NCBI GenBank assembly: GCA_900549525.1
Contig: UWSJ01000103.1
Span: 1 to 5,105, forward strand
Source of the DNA: an uncultured Coriobacteriaceae bacterium
Lineage (GTDB): Bacteria; Actinomycetota; Coriobacteriia; Coriobacteriales; Atopobiaceae
DNA length: 5,105 nucleotides
Reading direction: 5' to 3'
In this document: one piece after another, positions 1 through 4,766 of the stretch
Numbering within the stretch: position 1 is the first letter of the stretch
Layout: each line of letters starts with the position of its first letter
Translations under genes and position numbers: made by a program
The notes under the pieces: generated by a model
What the model saw: only the letters and a program-made list of their open reading frames with translations
What the model was told of the DNA's origin: nothing
Databases searched by the model: none

Positions 1-520
1 TGGAGAGGTCGCGGTCGATGAGGTCCATGTAGTTCCACGCGATGATCTTCTCGGGGATCTCGTGACCGAGGGCATGGGAGAGCTTGAGAACGAACTTCTC
101 AAAGCGAGGCGAGAGGGCGCGCAGCAGGCCGCGGATGCCCACCTCGGCGCCGAGAAGACGCAACTGGGAGGAGCTCGTGTCGGACAGCTTGAGATCGTTC
201 ACGCGCACGACGCGCATGCCACGTGTGTCGACGATCTGCTTGTTGAGCAGGTCACGAGCGATGAGCACCTCGTCGGGCTGGAGGTAGGAAAAGCGGATGT
301 CGGTAGCAGGGACGGCCAGGCGCACCTCGTTGTCGTCGAACGTTTCGACGTACTTGCGCCAGCTAATCATGAACGGCGTCTTGCCGGGGCCCTGGAAGGC
401 CAAGGACGTGACGCGCGGAAAGACCTCGCGCGTGGCGATGCCGAGGTCGTTGACGACGCCGATCTTCTCGCCGTTGACGTCGAGGACGGGGTTTCCCAGC
501 ATCTGGGACAGGTAGATCAT
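1..520 (-). CDS. PRC-barrel / MgtE N-terminal-type protein, 5' part (truncated by window edge)
   Basis: The first 173 codons are visible and the 3' part lies outside the window. The reading frame is open from ATG at 520, preceded by AAGGAG at 531-526 with a 5-nt spacer, so the start is well supported. Residues 5-80 (LGNPVLDVNGEKIGVVNDLG onward) look like a first PRC-barrel. Residues 84-155, with LLNKQIVDTRGMRVVRVNDL and GAEVGIRGLLRAL, match the second barrel-like repeat of proteins annotated as MgtE N-terminal/CBS domain proteins. The segment IPEKIIAWNYMDLI (155-168) is the usual linker into the MgtE-N helical domain. Family knowledge: these are cytoplasmic regulatory-type proteins of about 400 residues with PRC, MgtE-N and CBS domains, often encoded beside Nramp-type metal transporters; MgtE-N and CBS domains sense Mg2+ in true MgtE channels. 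Whether this protein has transmembrane segments cannot be seen here. It has a long structured leader (see 521-794). Confidence 0.8.
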   Translation of the reverse strand, partial: MIYLSQMLGNPVLDVNGEKIGVVNDLGIATREVFPRVTSLAFQGPGKTPFMISWRKYVETFDDNEVRLAVPATDIRFSYLQPDEVLIARDLLNKQIVDTRGMRVVRVNDLKLSDTSSSQLRLLGAEVGIRGLLRALSPRFEKFVLKLSHALGHEIPEKIIAWNYMDLIDRDLS

Positions 521-650
521 ACGTGCTCCTTCGCATGGCGACGGGCGAGGCGGACCAGCGTCTGGCGGTGCGTCTCGGGAGCTGTGGCCTACGCGGCCAC
601 GGCGCTCGCGACACCGGACACCCCGCGCGGCGCGTCCGGGAGGAGCACGT
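521..650 (-). promoter_or_regulatory. Candidate Shine-Dalgarno-sequestering leader RNA
   Basis: On the minus-strand RNA, ACGUGCUCCU at 650-641 is perfectly complementary to AGGAGCACGU at 530-521. The latter contains most of the Shine-Dalgarno sequence AAGGAG and abuts the ATG at 520. Between the arms, three local hairpins can form. CCGGAC 639-634 pairs with GUCCGG 619-614. GAGC 607-604 and GUGGCC 600-595 pair with GGCCAC 589-584 and GCUC 582-579, around a GCGUA loop. CCAG 565-562 pairs with CUGG 558-555. The result is a multi-branch element closed by the 10-bp helix, which would block initiation of the MgtE-N-type gene. It does not match the conserved core of the M-box or yybP-ykoY classes as I remember them. 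The pairing is seen in the sequence; regulation is inferred. Confidence 0.5.
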
Positions 651-659
651 CACACGGGG

Positions 660-686
660 TTATCGACTCACAGGTCGGGGTTTCAT
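660..686 (-). CDS. Candidate leader peptide MKPRPVSR
   Basis: A nine-codon frame (ATG AAA CCC CGA CCT GTG AGT CGA TAA) is preceded by AGAAGGG at 699-693, a credible ribosome binding site with normal spacing. Its stop codon lies 9 nt before the anti-Shine-Dalgarno arm (650-641) of the downstream MgtE-N-type gene. A ribosome paused at its end would therefore reach the start of that arm. Two of its eight residues are proline and two are arginine. Proline-rich leader peptides control Mg2+ transport genes in enterobacteria (mgtL of mgtA), which makes the location suggestive, but no homology is claimed. A short ORF of this size can arise by chance; the ribosome binding site and position are the only support. 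Confidence 0.35.
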   Translation of the reverse strand: MKPRPVSR

Positions 687-702
687 CAATGACCCTTCTC
701 TT

Positions 703-720
703 TGACAGCAGGATTTGTCA
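703..720. repeat. Inverted repeat TGACA-N8-TGTCA
   Basis: TGACA at 703-707 and TGTCA at 716-720 form a perfect 5-bp inverted repeat with an 8-nt spacer. It lies just upstream of the mini-ORF ribosome binding site at 699-693, inside the presumed leader of the MgtE-N-type gene. It could be a dimeric repressor operator or a small RNA hairpin. The half-sites are short, so chance is a real alternative. Confidence 0.3.
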
Positions 721-746
721 CGCACGCGCGGGCTGCGGGATGCATG

Positions 747-773
747 ACGCCGACGTAAACGCCGACGACGCCG
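747..773. repeat. Tandem ACGCCGACG repeats
   Basis: ACGCCGACG occurs at 747-755 and again at 759-767, followed directly by a partial third copy ACGCCG at 768-773. The copies lie between the candidate TACAAT box (806-801) and the mini-ORF. Tandem boxes near a start site can bind regulators, but simple G+C-rich repetition could also explain them. Confidence 0.25.
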
Positions 774-800
774 TGCCACAAAGGCCCGACGCCGTCTGCC

Positions 801-806
801 ATTGTA
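801..806 (-). promoter_or_regulatory. Candidate -10 box TACAAT for the MgtE-N-type gene
   Basis: TACAAT matches the -10 consensus at five of six positions and stands out in an otherwise G+C-rich intergenic region. Transcription would start near 794, giving a leader of about 270 nt before the ATG at 520. No good -35 element is present at 16-18 bp: the sequence there is CGTGCC/TCGTGC, and TTTCGT lies at a spacing of 20. The call is therefore weak and would need an activator or an atypical promoter. Confidence 0.35.
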
Positions 807-833
807 CACGCTTGGGACGGGGCGGCACGAAAC

Positions 834-856
834 CCGCACCTCCGCGCTCGGTGCGG
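834..856 (-). terminator. Hairpin followed by GTTTCGT, possible terminator of the deacetylase gene
   Basis: On the minus strand CCGCACC (856-850) and GGTGCGG (840-834) form a perfect 7-bp stem with a 9-nt loop, followed by GTTTCGT, a poor U-rich tail. It lies about 125 nt after the deacetylase stop and before the candidate TACAAT promoter, a sensible position for the end of that transcript. Two more hairpins lie between the stop codon and this one. Confidence 0.35.
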
Positions 857-866
857 ACAGGCCGCG

Positions 867-914
867 CGCTCGCCGGAGCGGGCGGGTTAGCCACTCGCAA
901 CCGAGGGCTAGCCC
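867..914. repeat. Two adjacent hairpins downstream of the deacetylase gene
   Basis: The larger hairpin pairs 884-892 with 906-914 (nine pairs, one G-T on the plus strand), has a single unpaired A at 893, and continues with CTCG/CGAG (894-897/902-905) around a CAAC loop. The smaller pairs CGCTC 867-871 with GAGCG 876-880 around a four-base loop. Neither is followed by a T-run on either strand. They may be 3' stabilising or termination structures, as tail-less hairpins are common downstream of genes in G+C-rich actinobacteria. Confidence 0.4.
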
Positions 915-981
915 CATCTTGGGAACGAGCCCAGGCTGTAACCAGAGGAAGCGGCCCCGATGCGTACGCACCACGCGGGTG

Positions 982-2523
982 CTACTTGCTCGCGATCTCC
1001 GTGGGCCACGTCGCGTCGTCGGGCATGGTGGCGTTGCCGGCCGCGATGTCGTCGGGGATGGAGTCGTCGGACTGCATGAGCTCGGAGACGGTGACAAACT
1101 CGTAGCCCTGTCCCTGCAGGTCCTCGATAATCCGCGGAAGCGCCTCGACGTCCTGGTCGCGATTGCCGCCGCCGTCGTGCATGAGGATGATGCTGCCGCT
1201 TGTGACGCCCTTCTCGGAGTTGGCGACGATAGCATCCACACCCGGTCTGCGCCAGTCCTCCGAATCCTGGTTCCAGATCACCGACACGCTCGCGAGACCG
1301 CCGGAGTTGAGCCACGCCTTCTCGTTGAAGTCGCCGTATGGCGGGCGGAACGCCGTCGTGTTCACGCCCGTCACGTCGTTGATGGCCGTGAACGCGTCGG
1401 AGAACTGGGCCTGGAGCGCCTCGGCACCCAGCTTGGAGAGCTGCTGGTGCTGGTGCGTGTGGCTCATGACCTCGCTGCCGCGGTCAACGATTTCCTTGGC
1501 GAGGTCGGGGTACTCGTCGATGCTCTGCCCGAGGTTGAAGAACGTGGCGTGGATGCCGTACTGGTCGAGAATGTCGAGGTACTTCTTGGTATACCCCTCG
1601 GCCGGGCCGTCGTCGAAGGTGAGCGCCACGAGCTTCTTGTCGCCTGAGGGCTTGATCTGATGTACGGTCACCACGGCGTTCTGGGTGTCGGTAAGCGTGT
1701 CGCCGCGCGCCGTCTCGCCGGAGACCTTGCCCGTTCGCATCTCGTACGTGCCGGCCTTTGGCCATTGCGAGACGTACGAGATGTTGCCCATGGCATCACC
1801 GCTCATCTCGAGCTTAGGGGCGTCCTGCTCGACGGAGACGTCATAGTCCTCCATGCGGTCGGCGCCGTCCGAGATCGTGATGTCATCATTGGGACGCACG
1901 CGATAGGCGGCCGTCGCGTCCTGGTCGAGGTCGGTGCCGTTGGCAGATGCCGCATAGGCGTTTCCGCCGCCGCTCGTCAGCGTCTTGCCCGAGACGGACA
2001 CGAGGTCACCGGCCGTTGGGTTGGCCCCGGAAGCCGCAACGACCTCGTCCATGGTGCTGCCGTTGCGGATGGAGAGCTGCTGGCCGTTGACCGTGATGGC
2101 AACGGCGCGGGTTGTCCAGAGATGTACGCCAAGAACCACGAGACACACCGCCACGATGCAGGCAATGATCCGGCCAGACGCAAACCCGCGCGGGCCGCGC
2201 CGACGAGAGCCATACGAGAAGCCCTCGCGGGAATGCCCCATCCGGCTGCCGCCGCCTTCGGTAAGACGAAGCCCCGCACCCGAGGGGAGCTGCAGCCCGT
2301 CGTGCCCGCGCCGTTCCCGATCGCGACGATCGCGCTGGTACGGGATGCGCTCGTCACGAGGGTGGGCCGCGCCACGAGGATAGGTCTCGCGGGGACGGTG
2401 CGCAGCATGGTCTCGGGGAGCTGGCTGCGATACGGGCCGAGAGCCAGGACGGCGGGCGTCGGGCCGACGGTTGGCGCGAGGGCGGTCGTTTCCGTACGGA
2501 GTTGGTGAGCTGTACCTAGGCAT
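982..2523 (-). CDS. Membrane-anchored polysaccharide deacetylase (NodB family, CE4)
   Basis: This 513-residue protein has a CE4/NodB catalytic domain at about 297-485. All five motifs are present: TFDDG (302-306; D304 base, D305 metal ligand), SHTHQH with H355 and H359 as metal ligands, RPPYG (393-397), DSEDW (420-424) and LMHD (447-450; H449). It should therefore be an active metal-dependent N- or O-deacetylase acting outside the cell on peptidoglycan or another glycan; the substrate cannot be told from the sequence. Residues 1-117 are hydrophilic and arginine-rich with little predicted order, followed by one transmembrane segment (about 118-135), giving type II topology. Residues 141-295 look like two small beta domains resembling DUF348/G5-type modules (weak resemblance). 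The ATG at 2523 lacks a good ribosome binding site (GAAAGAG ends 13 nt away), so the exact start is uncertain. Hairpins on both sides suggest its own transcript. Confidence 0.9.
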   Translation of the reverse strand: MPRYSSPTPYGNDRPRANRRPDARRPGSRPVSQPAPRDHAAHRPRETYPRGAAHPRDERIPYQRDRRDRERRGHDGLQLPSGAGLRLTEGGGSRMGHSREGFSYGSRRRGPRGFASGRIIACIVAVCLVVLGVHLWTTRAVAITVNGQQLSIRNGSTMDEVVAASGANPTAGDLVSVSGKTLTSGGGNAYAASANGTDLDQDATAAYRVRPNDDITISDGADRMEDYDVSVEQDAPKLEMSGDAMGNISYVSQWPKAGTYEMRTGKVSGETARGDTLTDTQNAVVTVHQIKPSGDKKLVALTFDDGPAEGYTKKYLDILDQYGIHATFFNLGQSIDEYPDLAKEIVDRGSEVMSHTHQHQQLSKLGAEALQAQFSDAFTAINDVTGVNTTAFRPPYGDFNEKAWLNSGGLASVSVIWNQDSEDWRRPGVDAIVANSEKGVTSGSIILMHDGGGNRDQDVEALPRIIEDLQGQGYEFVTVSELMQSDDSIPDDIAAGNATMPDDATWPTEIASK

Positions 2524-2606
2524 GAAGCTATCGTCACTCTTTCGCGTTCGTAGTTCTGGGGGTTGCCGCAGCTGAGGAGGGGTGGCAGGGGACCGCGCCG
2601 GAATCG

Positions 2607-2629
2607 ACGCGGCGACTGGGACGCCGCGT
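2607..2629 (-). terminator. Second hairpin after the PRC-barrel gene
   Basis: ACGCGGCG (2607-2614) and CGCCGCGT (2622-2629) form a perfect 8-bp stem with a 7-nt loop, 6 nt beyond the 2636-2666 hairpin in the direction of transcription. No T-run follows on the minus strand. It could be a backup terminator or a structure in the leader of the deacetylase gene, which starts at 2523. Confidence 0.35.
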
Positions 2630-2635
2630 GAGAAG

Positions 2636-2666
2636 CCGGCGCGGCGGCAAGGGCGCCGCAGGCCGG
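2636..2666 (-). terminator. Probable terminator of the PRC-barrel gene
   Basis: The hairpin begins 10 nt after the stop codon at 2676. CCGGC (2636-2640) plus GCGGCG (2641-2646) pair with CGCCGC (2654-2659) and GCCGG (2662-2666), with a 2-nt bulge and a 7-nt loop. On the minus strand it is followed by CTTCTC, an imperfect pyrimidine tail. Position and stem strength favour a terminator; the tail is weaker than in a textbook example. Confidence 0.5.
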
Positions 2667-2675
2667 GGCGTCGCG

Positions 2676-3512
2676 CTACTTGCTGGCGTCCTTGAACTCG
2701 CGCATGAAGCCCGAGAACATCCCCTTGGTCTTGCCAAGCTGCCTGCTCACGGCGCGGCCAACCTCCTTGCCCGAGCTGGGCGCCCCGTTCTCCTTTGCCA
2801 TGCGCTTCCCGGCGACCTTGGCACGGCCGATGGCCCCACCAAGAGCGTGGCTTCCCTTGTCGACAGCGGCAGACGCCTTCTCGTCAACCTTCGCCGCCGT
2901 GCGCTTTGCGGACTCCTTTGCCGCCGCGTAGCCCTCGCCCGCACGCCCGGCAAGCCCGCCGGAGAGCTCGAGGGTCGAGGCGTCGTCGGACACGATCATG
3001 CGTCCGGCCCGCCACCCGCGCACCCATGCGGCCGGGATGTCGAACGTCCCCACGAGCGCCGAGGCGGTGGAGCCCTCCTGCGCGCAGAAGCAGTCCACCT
3101 CGCCCGTGGTCATGTCGAAGCGCGCGTCCATGACGTAGCCAAGCTTCTTGCCCGACTCGGTCAGCACGTCGGCACCCTCCCACACGATGCAGGAGTCGAG
3201 GTCGAGGCCTAGGCGCTTGCAGGCGGCATCGTCAAAGTCGGCCTTTTCGCCGCGGCACAGCACGCCGCCCTCGCGAACCTCCATGGCGTCGAGCGGCACG
3301 AAGCGGTCCTTCTGCTTCACCATGCCGGCGATGTCGGGGCGCTTCACCATCATGCCCACGACGCGGCGGCTGTCTGGAGAGAACACGAGGCTATGGACAC
3401 GGCCAAACTTCTTGGGCTCGGGATCCACGCCTGCCTTGGCCGCCTTCTTCGACACCTTACCGGGCACGAAGACGCGCTGGCGCGTCAGGCGGCCCATCAT
3501 GAGCTTTGCCAT
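2676..3512 (-). CDS. PRC-barrel domain protein with helical Lys/Ala-rich tail
   Basis: This 278-residue protein has two PRC-barrel-like repeats. The first covers about 4-80 (GRVHSLVFSPDSRRVVGMMV, then FVPLDAMEV). The second covers about 107-180 (IVWEGADVLTESGKKLGYVM, then GTFDIPAAWVRGWRAGRMIV). Residues 187-278 form an Ala/Lys-rich, probably helical tail with no obvious fold. There is no signal peptide or transmembrane segment, so it is probably cytoplasmic. PRC-barrels occur in RimM, in photosynthetic reaction-centre H subunits and in many uncharacterised adaptor proteins; no specific role can be assigned. The start at 3512 is chosen because GGGGAG (3523-3518) precedes it at a 5-nt spacing; the same frame stays open upstream to 3692, but that part overlaps the YtxH-like gene and is Pro/Arg-rich non-coding sequence. 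It follows the YtxH-like gene after 82 nt containing a strong hairpin. Confidence 0.85.
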   Translation of the reverse strand: MAKLMMGRLTRQRVFVPGKVSKKAAKAGVDPEPKKFGRVHSLVFSPDSRRVVGMMVKRPDIAGMVKQKDRFVPLDAMEVREGGVLCRGEKADFDDAACKRLGLDLDSCIVWEGADVLTESGKKLGYVMDARFDMTTGEVDCFCAQEGSTASALVGTFDIPAAWVRGWRAGRMIVSDDASTLELSGGLAGRAGEGYAAAKESAKRTAAKVDEKASAAVDKGSHALGGAIGRAKVAGKRMAKENGAPSSGKEVGRAVSRQLGKTKGMFSGFMREFKDASK

Positions 3513-3530
3513 CGAGTCTCCCCATGACAG

Positions 3531-3564
3531 CGGGGGCGCCCACGGTCTCCCGTCGGCGCCCCCG
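3531..3564 (-). repeat. Long hairpin with GAGA tetraloop between ytxH-like and PRC-barrel genes
   Basis: CGGGGGCGCC (3531-3540) and GGCGCCCCCG (3555-3564) form ten perfect pairs. After one mismatch, ACGG/CCGT add four more (3542-3545/3550-3553). On the minus-strand RNA the loop is GAGA, a GNRA tetraloop. There is no T-run after it; instead the ribosome binding site of the PRC-barrel gene follows 7 nt later. It may partly terminate transcription or stabilise the upstream YtxH-like message, setting different levels for the two genes. Confidence 0.6.
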
Positions 3565-3594
3565 GAACCTTGTCGAGTTCTGTGGAGGCTATCC

Positions 3595-4044
3595 TTATGC
3601 CTGCTCGCCCTCGTCGGCGGGCTTGTCGGCAACCTCGGACACGTGCACGTCGGCGGCATCGGCGGCAGGGGCCTGCGCCACGGGAGCGCCAACCTTGTCG
3701 GCCACGGCCGAGACGGCGCCGGAGACGGAGTCGGCCGCGGCGCTCACGTTGTCGGACAGCGTGGAGCGCAGCTGGTCCATGCGCTCGCGAGCGAGGTCGA
3801 TCTTGGCGCGCAGCTCGTCGGTGGTGGCGTCGACCGTCGGACGCAGGTTGCTGAGGTGACCGGAGACGACGTTGCCGCCCTTCTCGTAGGCGTCGGCAGC
3901 GGCGTCCCACGCGTCGTTCATGGCGTCGGCGGCCATGGCGCGGCTCTCGGCACCCGAGCGCGGGGCGAGCAGGACGCCCGCAGCCGCACCAACGGCGGCA
4001 CCAAAGACGCTACCCAGGACAAAACCCACAGCACCCTTGCTCAT
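3595..4044 (-). CDS. YtxH-like small membrane protein
   Basis: This 149-residue protein starts at 4044 behind a strong ribosome binding site, AGGAGG at 4054-4049. Residues 5-27 are one glycine- and alanine-rich hydrophobic segment with GxxxG-type spacing (GFVLGSVFGAAVGAAAGVLL). It is followed at once by APRSGAESR, the YtxH family signature of a short glycine-zipper membrane helix and a basic turn. Residues 35-120 are amphipathic, probably coiled-coil helix (DELRAKIDLARERMDQLRS), and the C-terminus is Ala/Asp/Glu-rich and acidic. YtxH proteins are stress-associated in Bacillus, but their molecular function is unknown. A TATAAT box at 4123-4118 suggests its own promoter, and the PRC-barrel gene downstream probably shares the transcript through the 3531-3564 hairpin. 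Confidence 0.85.
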   Translation of the reverse strand: MSKGAVGFVLGSVFGAAVGAAAGVLLAPRSGAESRAMAADAMNDAWDAAADAYEKGGNVVSGHLSNLRPTVDATTDELRAKIDLARERMDQLRSTLSDNVSAAADSVSGAVSAVADKVGAPVAQAPAADAADVHVSEVADKPADEGEQA

Positions 4045-4057
4045 AGTTCCTCCTCTG

Positions 4058-4080
4058 GCGCGCGACCCAGGGGCCCGCGC
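4058..4080 (-). repeat. Imperfect hairpin in the ytxH-like leader
   Basis: GCGCG (4058-4062) pairs with CGCGC (4076-4080). Inside it, G4064-C4075 and CC/GG (4066-4067/4072-4073) can also pair, with one bulge and one mismatch. It lies directly upstream of the ribosome binding site of the YtxH-like gene. The stem is plausible in the leader RNA, but G+C-rich sequence forms such stems easily. Confidence 0.3.
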
Positions 4081-4092
4081 TACGTCAGCTTG

Positions 4093-4110
4093 CGTGCAGT
4101 TCCGTGCAGT
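4093..4110. repeat. Tandem direct repeat of ACTGCACG (minus strand) at the ytxH-like transcription start
   Basis: On the minus strand ACTGCACG occurs at 4110-4103 and again at 4100-4093, separated by GA, a 10-bp period that places both copies on the same face of the helix. The expected start site from the TATAAT box is about 4111, so the copies would cover roughly +1 to +18, a classic repressor position. The regulator is unknown. Confidence 0.4.
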
Positions 4111-4117
4111 GTACGCG

Positions 4118-4123
4118 ATTATA
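4118..4123 (-). promoter_or_regulatory. Consensus -10 box TATAAT for the ytxH-like gene
   Basis: This perfect TATAAT overlaps the stop codon of the preceding gene (TAA at 4121-4119). It lies 73 nt before the ATG at 4044. No good -35 exists at 17 bp; CCGACG and CCGACC occur at spacings of 15 and 19. The perfect hexamer in G+C-rich DNA is the main support. Confidence 0.5.
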
Positions 4124-4766
4124 CCCGCTCACGGGCGGCGTCGGTCGGCTGGTCGGGGGTCGGCACGTCCTCACCAGACGCGCTGGCGTCGGAGGCCGCA
4201 CTGGCACCGTCCTCGCCCGCAGCAGACGACGCAGTGCCGTCGGCGTCCTCCTCGGCAGCGGCGTGTTCGGCCTCCTCGCGCTTGGCGATCTCGTCGGCAT
4301 GCTCGGCCATCGAACGGATGCCGTCCACGATGGCGTCCACGTCGGGCTTGGGGTCGCGGGCACCGGAGTACGCCCACTGCAGGATCCACGCCGCACTCGA
4401 CACGGCGGCTGCCACCAGCACGTCGTCCGGGCAGCCAAGCTGCACGTCGTAGGCGCGCGGCTCGCCGGTAACCTCCCAGGTGCGCCCGCAGGTCACGTCG
4501 CCGGCAAGGCCCGTGCGGGCCATGAGCTCGATGGCGACGTGCTCGAGCAGGTGCGCAAGCTCGGTGGCGCCCATGCAGTCCTTGAACGTCTTGCCGGCAT
4601 CGCCCAGGCACGCATGGTCGATGATGTCGGGCAGCAGGTTGTAGACGTGTGTGGTGCCCACGAGGTCTTGGTCGGTCGTAAGGGGGCCGCCGTTAGCTAT
4701 GCGCACGCGCGCCGTGAAGTGCTGCGGCGCCACGGCCACCTGAGTGATGTCAACGAGCTGCGCCAT
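4119..4766 (-). CDS. Stand-alone protein resembling the cyanophycin synthetase N-terminal domain
   Basis: This 215-residue protein starts at 4766, with AGGAGG at 4778-4773 and a 6-nt spacer. Residues 35-130 follow the pattern of the cyanophycin synthetase (CphA) N-domain: a hydrophobic LLPDIIDHACLG, then ATELAHLLEHVAIELMARTG (67-86), then GDVTCGRTWEV and a YDVQLG strand followed by an alanine-rich helix. CphA usually has about 870 residues with ATP-grasp and Mur-ligase-like domains; both are absent, so this protein cannot polymerise cyanophycin. The HxxEH motif H72-E75-H76 and E80 are kept. To my recollection, the N-domain of some CphA enzymes has a metallopeptidase-like site with this motif, so a metal-dependent hydrolase or binding role is possible. 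Residues 155-215 are an acidic Ala/Glu/Ser-rich tail, probably disordered. The start overlaps the end of the CNNM/CorC gene by 17 nt, implying translational coupling. It would otherwise be annotated as hypothetical. Confidence 0.7.
   Translation of the reverse strand: MAQLVDITQVAVAPQHFTARVRIANGGPLTTDQDLVGTTHVYNLLPDIIDHACLGDAGKTFKDCMGATELAHLLEHVAIELMARTGLAGDVTCGRTWEVTGEPRAYDVQLGCPDDVLVAAAVSSAAWILQWAYSGARDPKPDVDAIVDGIRSMAEHADEIAKREEAEHAAAEEDADGTASSAAGEDGASAASDASASGEDVPTPDQPTDAARERV

Larger units (their letters stand above)
521..981. other. 461-nt intergenic region with structured leader
   Basis: No convincing protein gene longer than a few codons lies here on either strand; long open frames on both strands are shadow frames of G+C-rich DNA. 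In minus-strand order it holds hairpins at 914-884, 880-867 and 856-834 (possible end of the deacetylase transcript), a TACAAT box at 806-801, a tandem 9-bp repeat at 773-747, an inverted repeat at 720-703, a nine-codon mini-ORF at 686-660, an anti-Shine-Dalgarno arm at 650-641, further hairpins at 639-614, 607-579 and 565-555, and the ribosome binding site of the MgtE-N-type gene at 531-526. Confidence 0.7.

Noticed and set aside
521..650. M-box (ykoK) or yybP-ykoY metal riboswitch
   Set aside because: The gene family made this attractive, but the conserved core sequences I know for these classes are not present; only a short GAGACGC segment is reminiscent.
521..650. Small mobile element with 10-bp terminal inverted repeats
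   Set aside because: No flanking target-site duplication is visible, and one arm coincides exactly with the ribosome binding site, which RNA pairing explains better.
702..707. Plus-strand TTGACA as a -35 box
   Set aside because: The sequence 17 bp downstream is CGCGCG, with no -10 element, and no plus-strand gene follows.
686..745. 20-codon ORF (stop included) overlapping the mini-ORF start in a TGATG arrangement
   Set aside because: It has no ribosome binding site and no recognisable product; the overlap is probably chance.
62..1105. 347-codon open frame on the plus strand
   Set aside because: It runs antisense to the MgtE-N-type gene and across the intergenic region and deacetylase end, its translation shows no recognisable domain, and no ribosome binding site supports it. 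It is a G+C-rich shadow frame.
3513..3692. Upstream extension of the PRC-barrel gene to an ATG at 3692
   Set aside because: The added 60 residues overlap the YtxH-like gene, cross the hairpin and are Pro/Arg-rich. The ATG at 3512 has a good ribosome binding site and begins the domain.
3148..4452. 434-codon open frame on the plus strand
   Set aside because: It lies antisense to three well-supported minus-strand genes with good ribosome binding sites, and its product is low-complexity Arg/Gly/Ser-rich.
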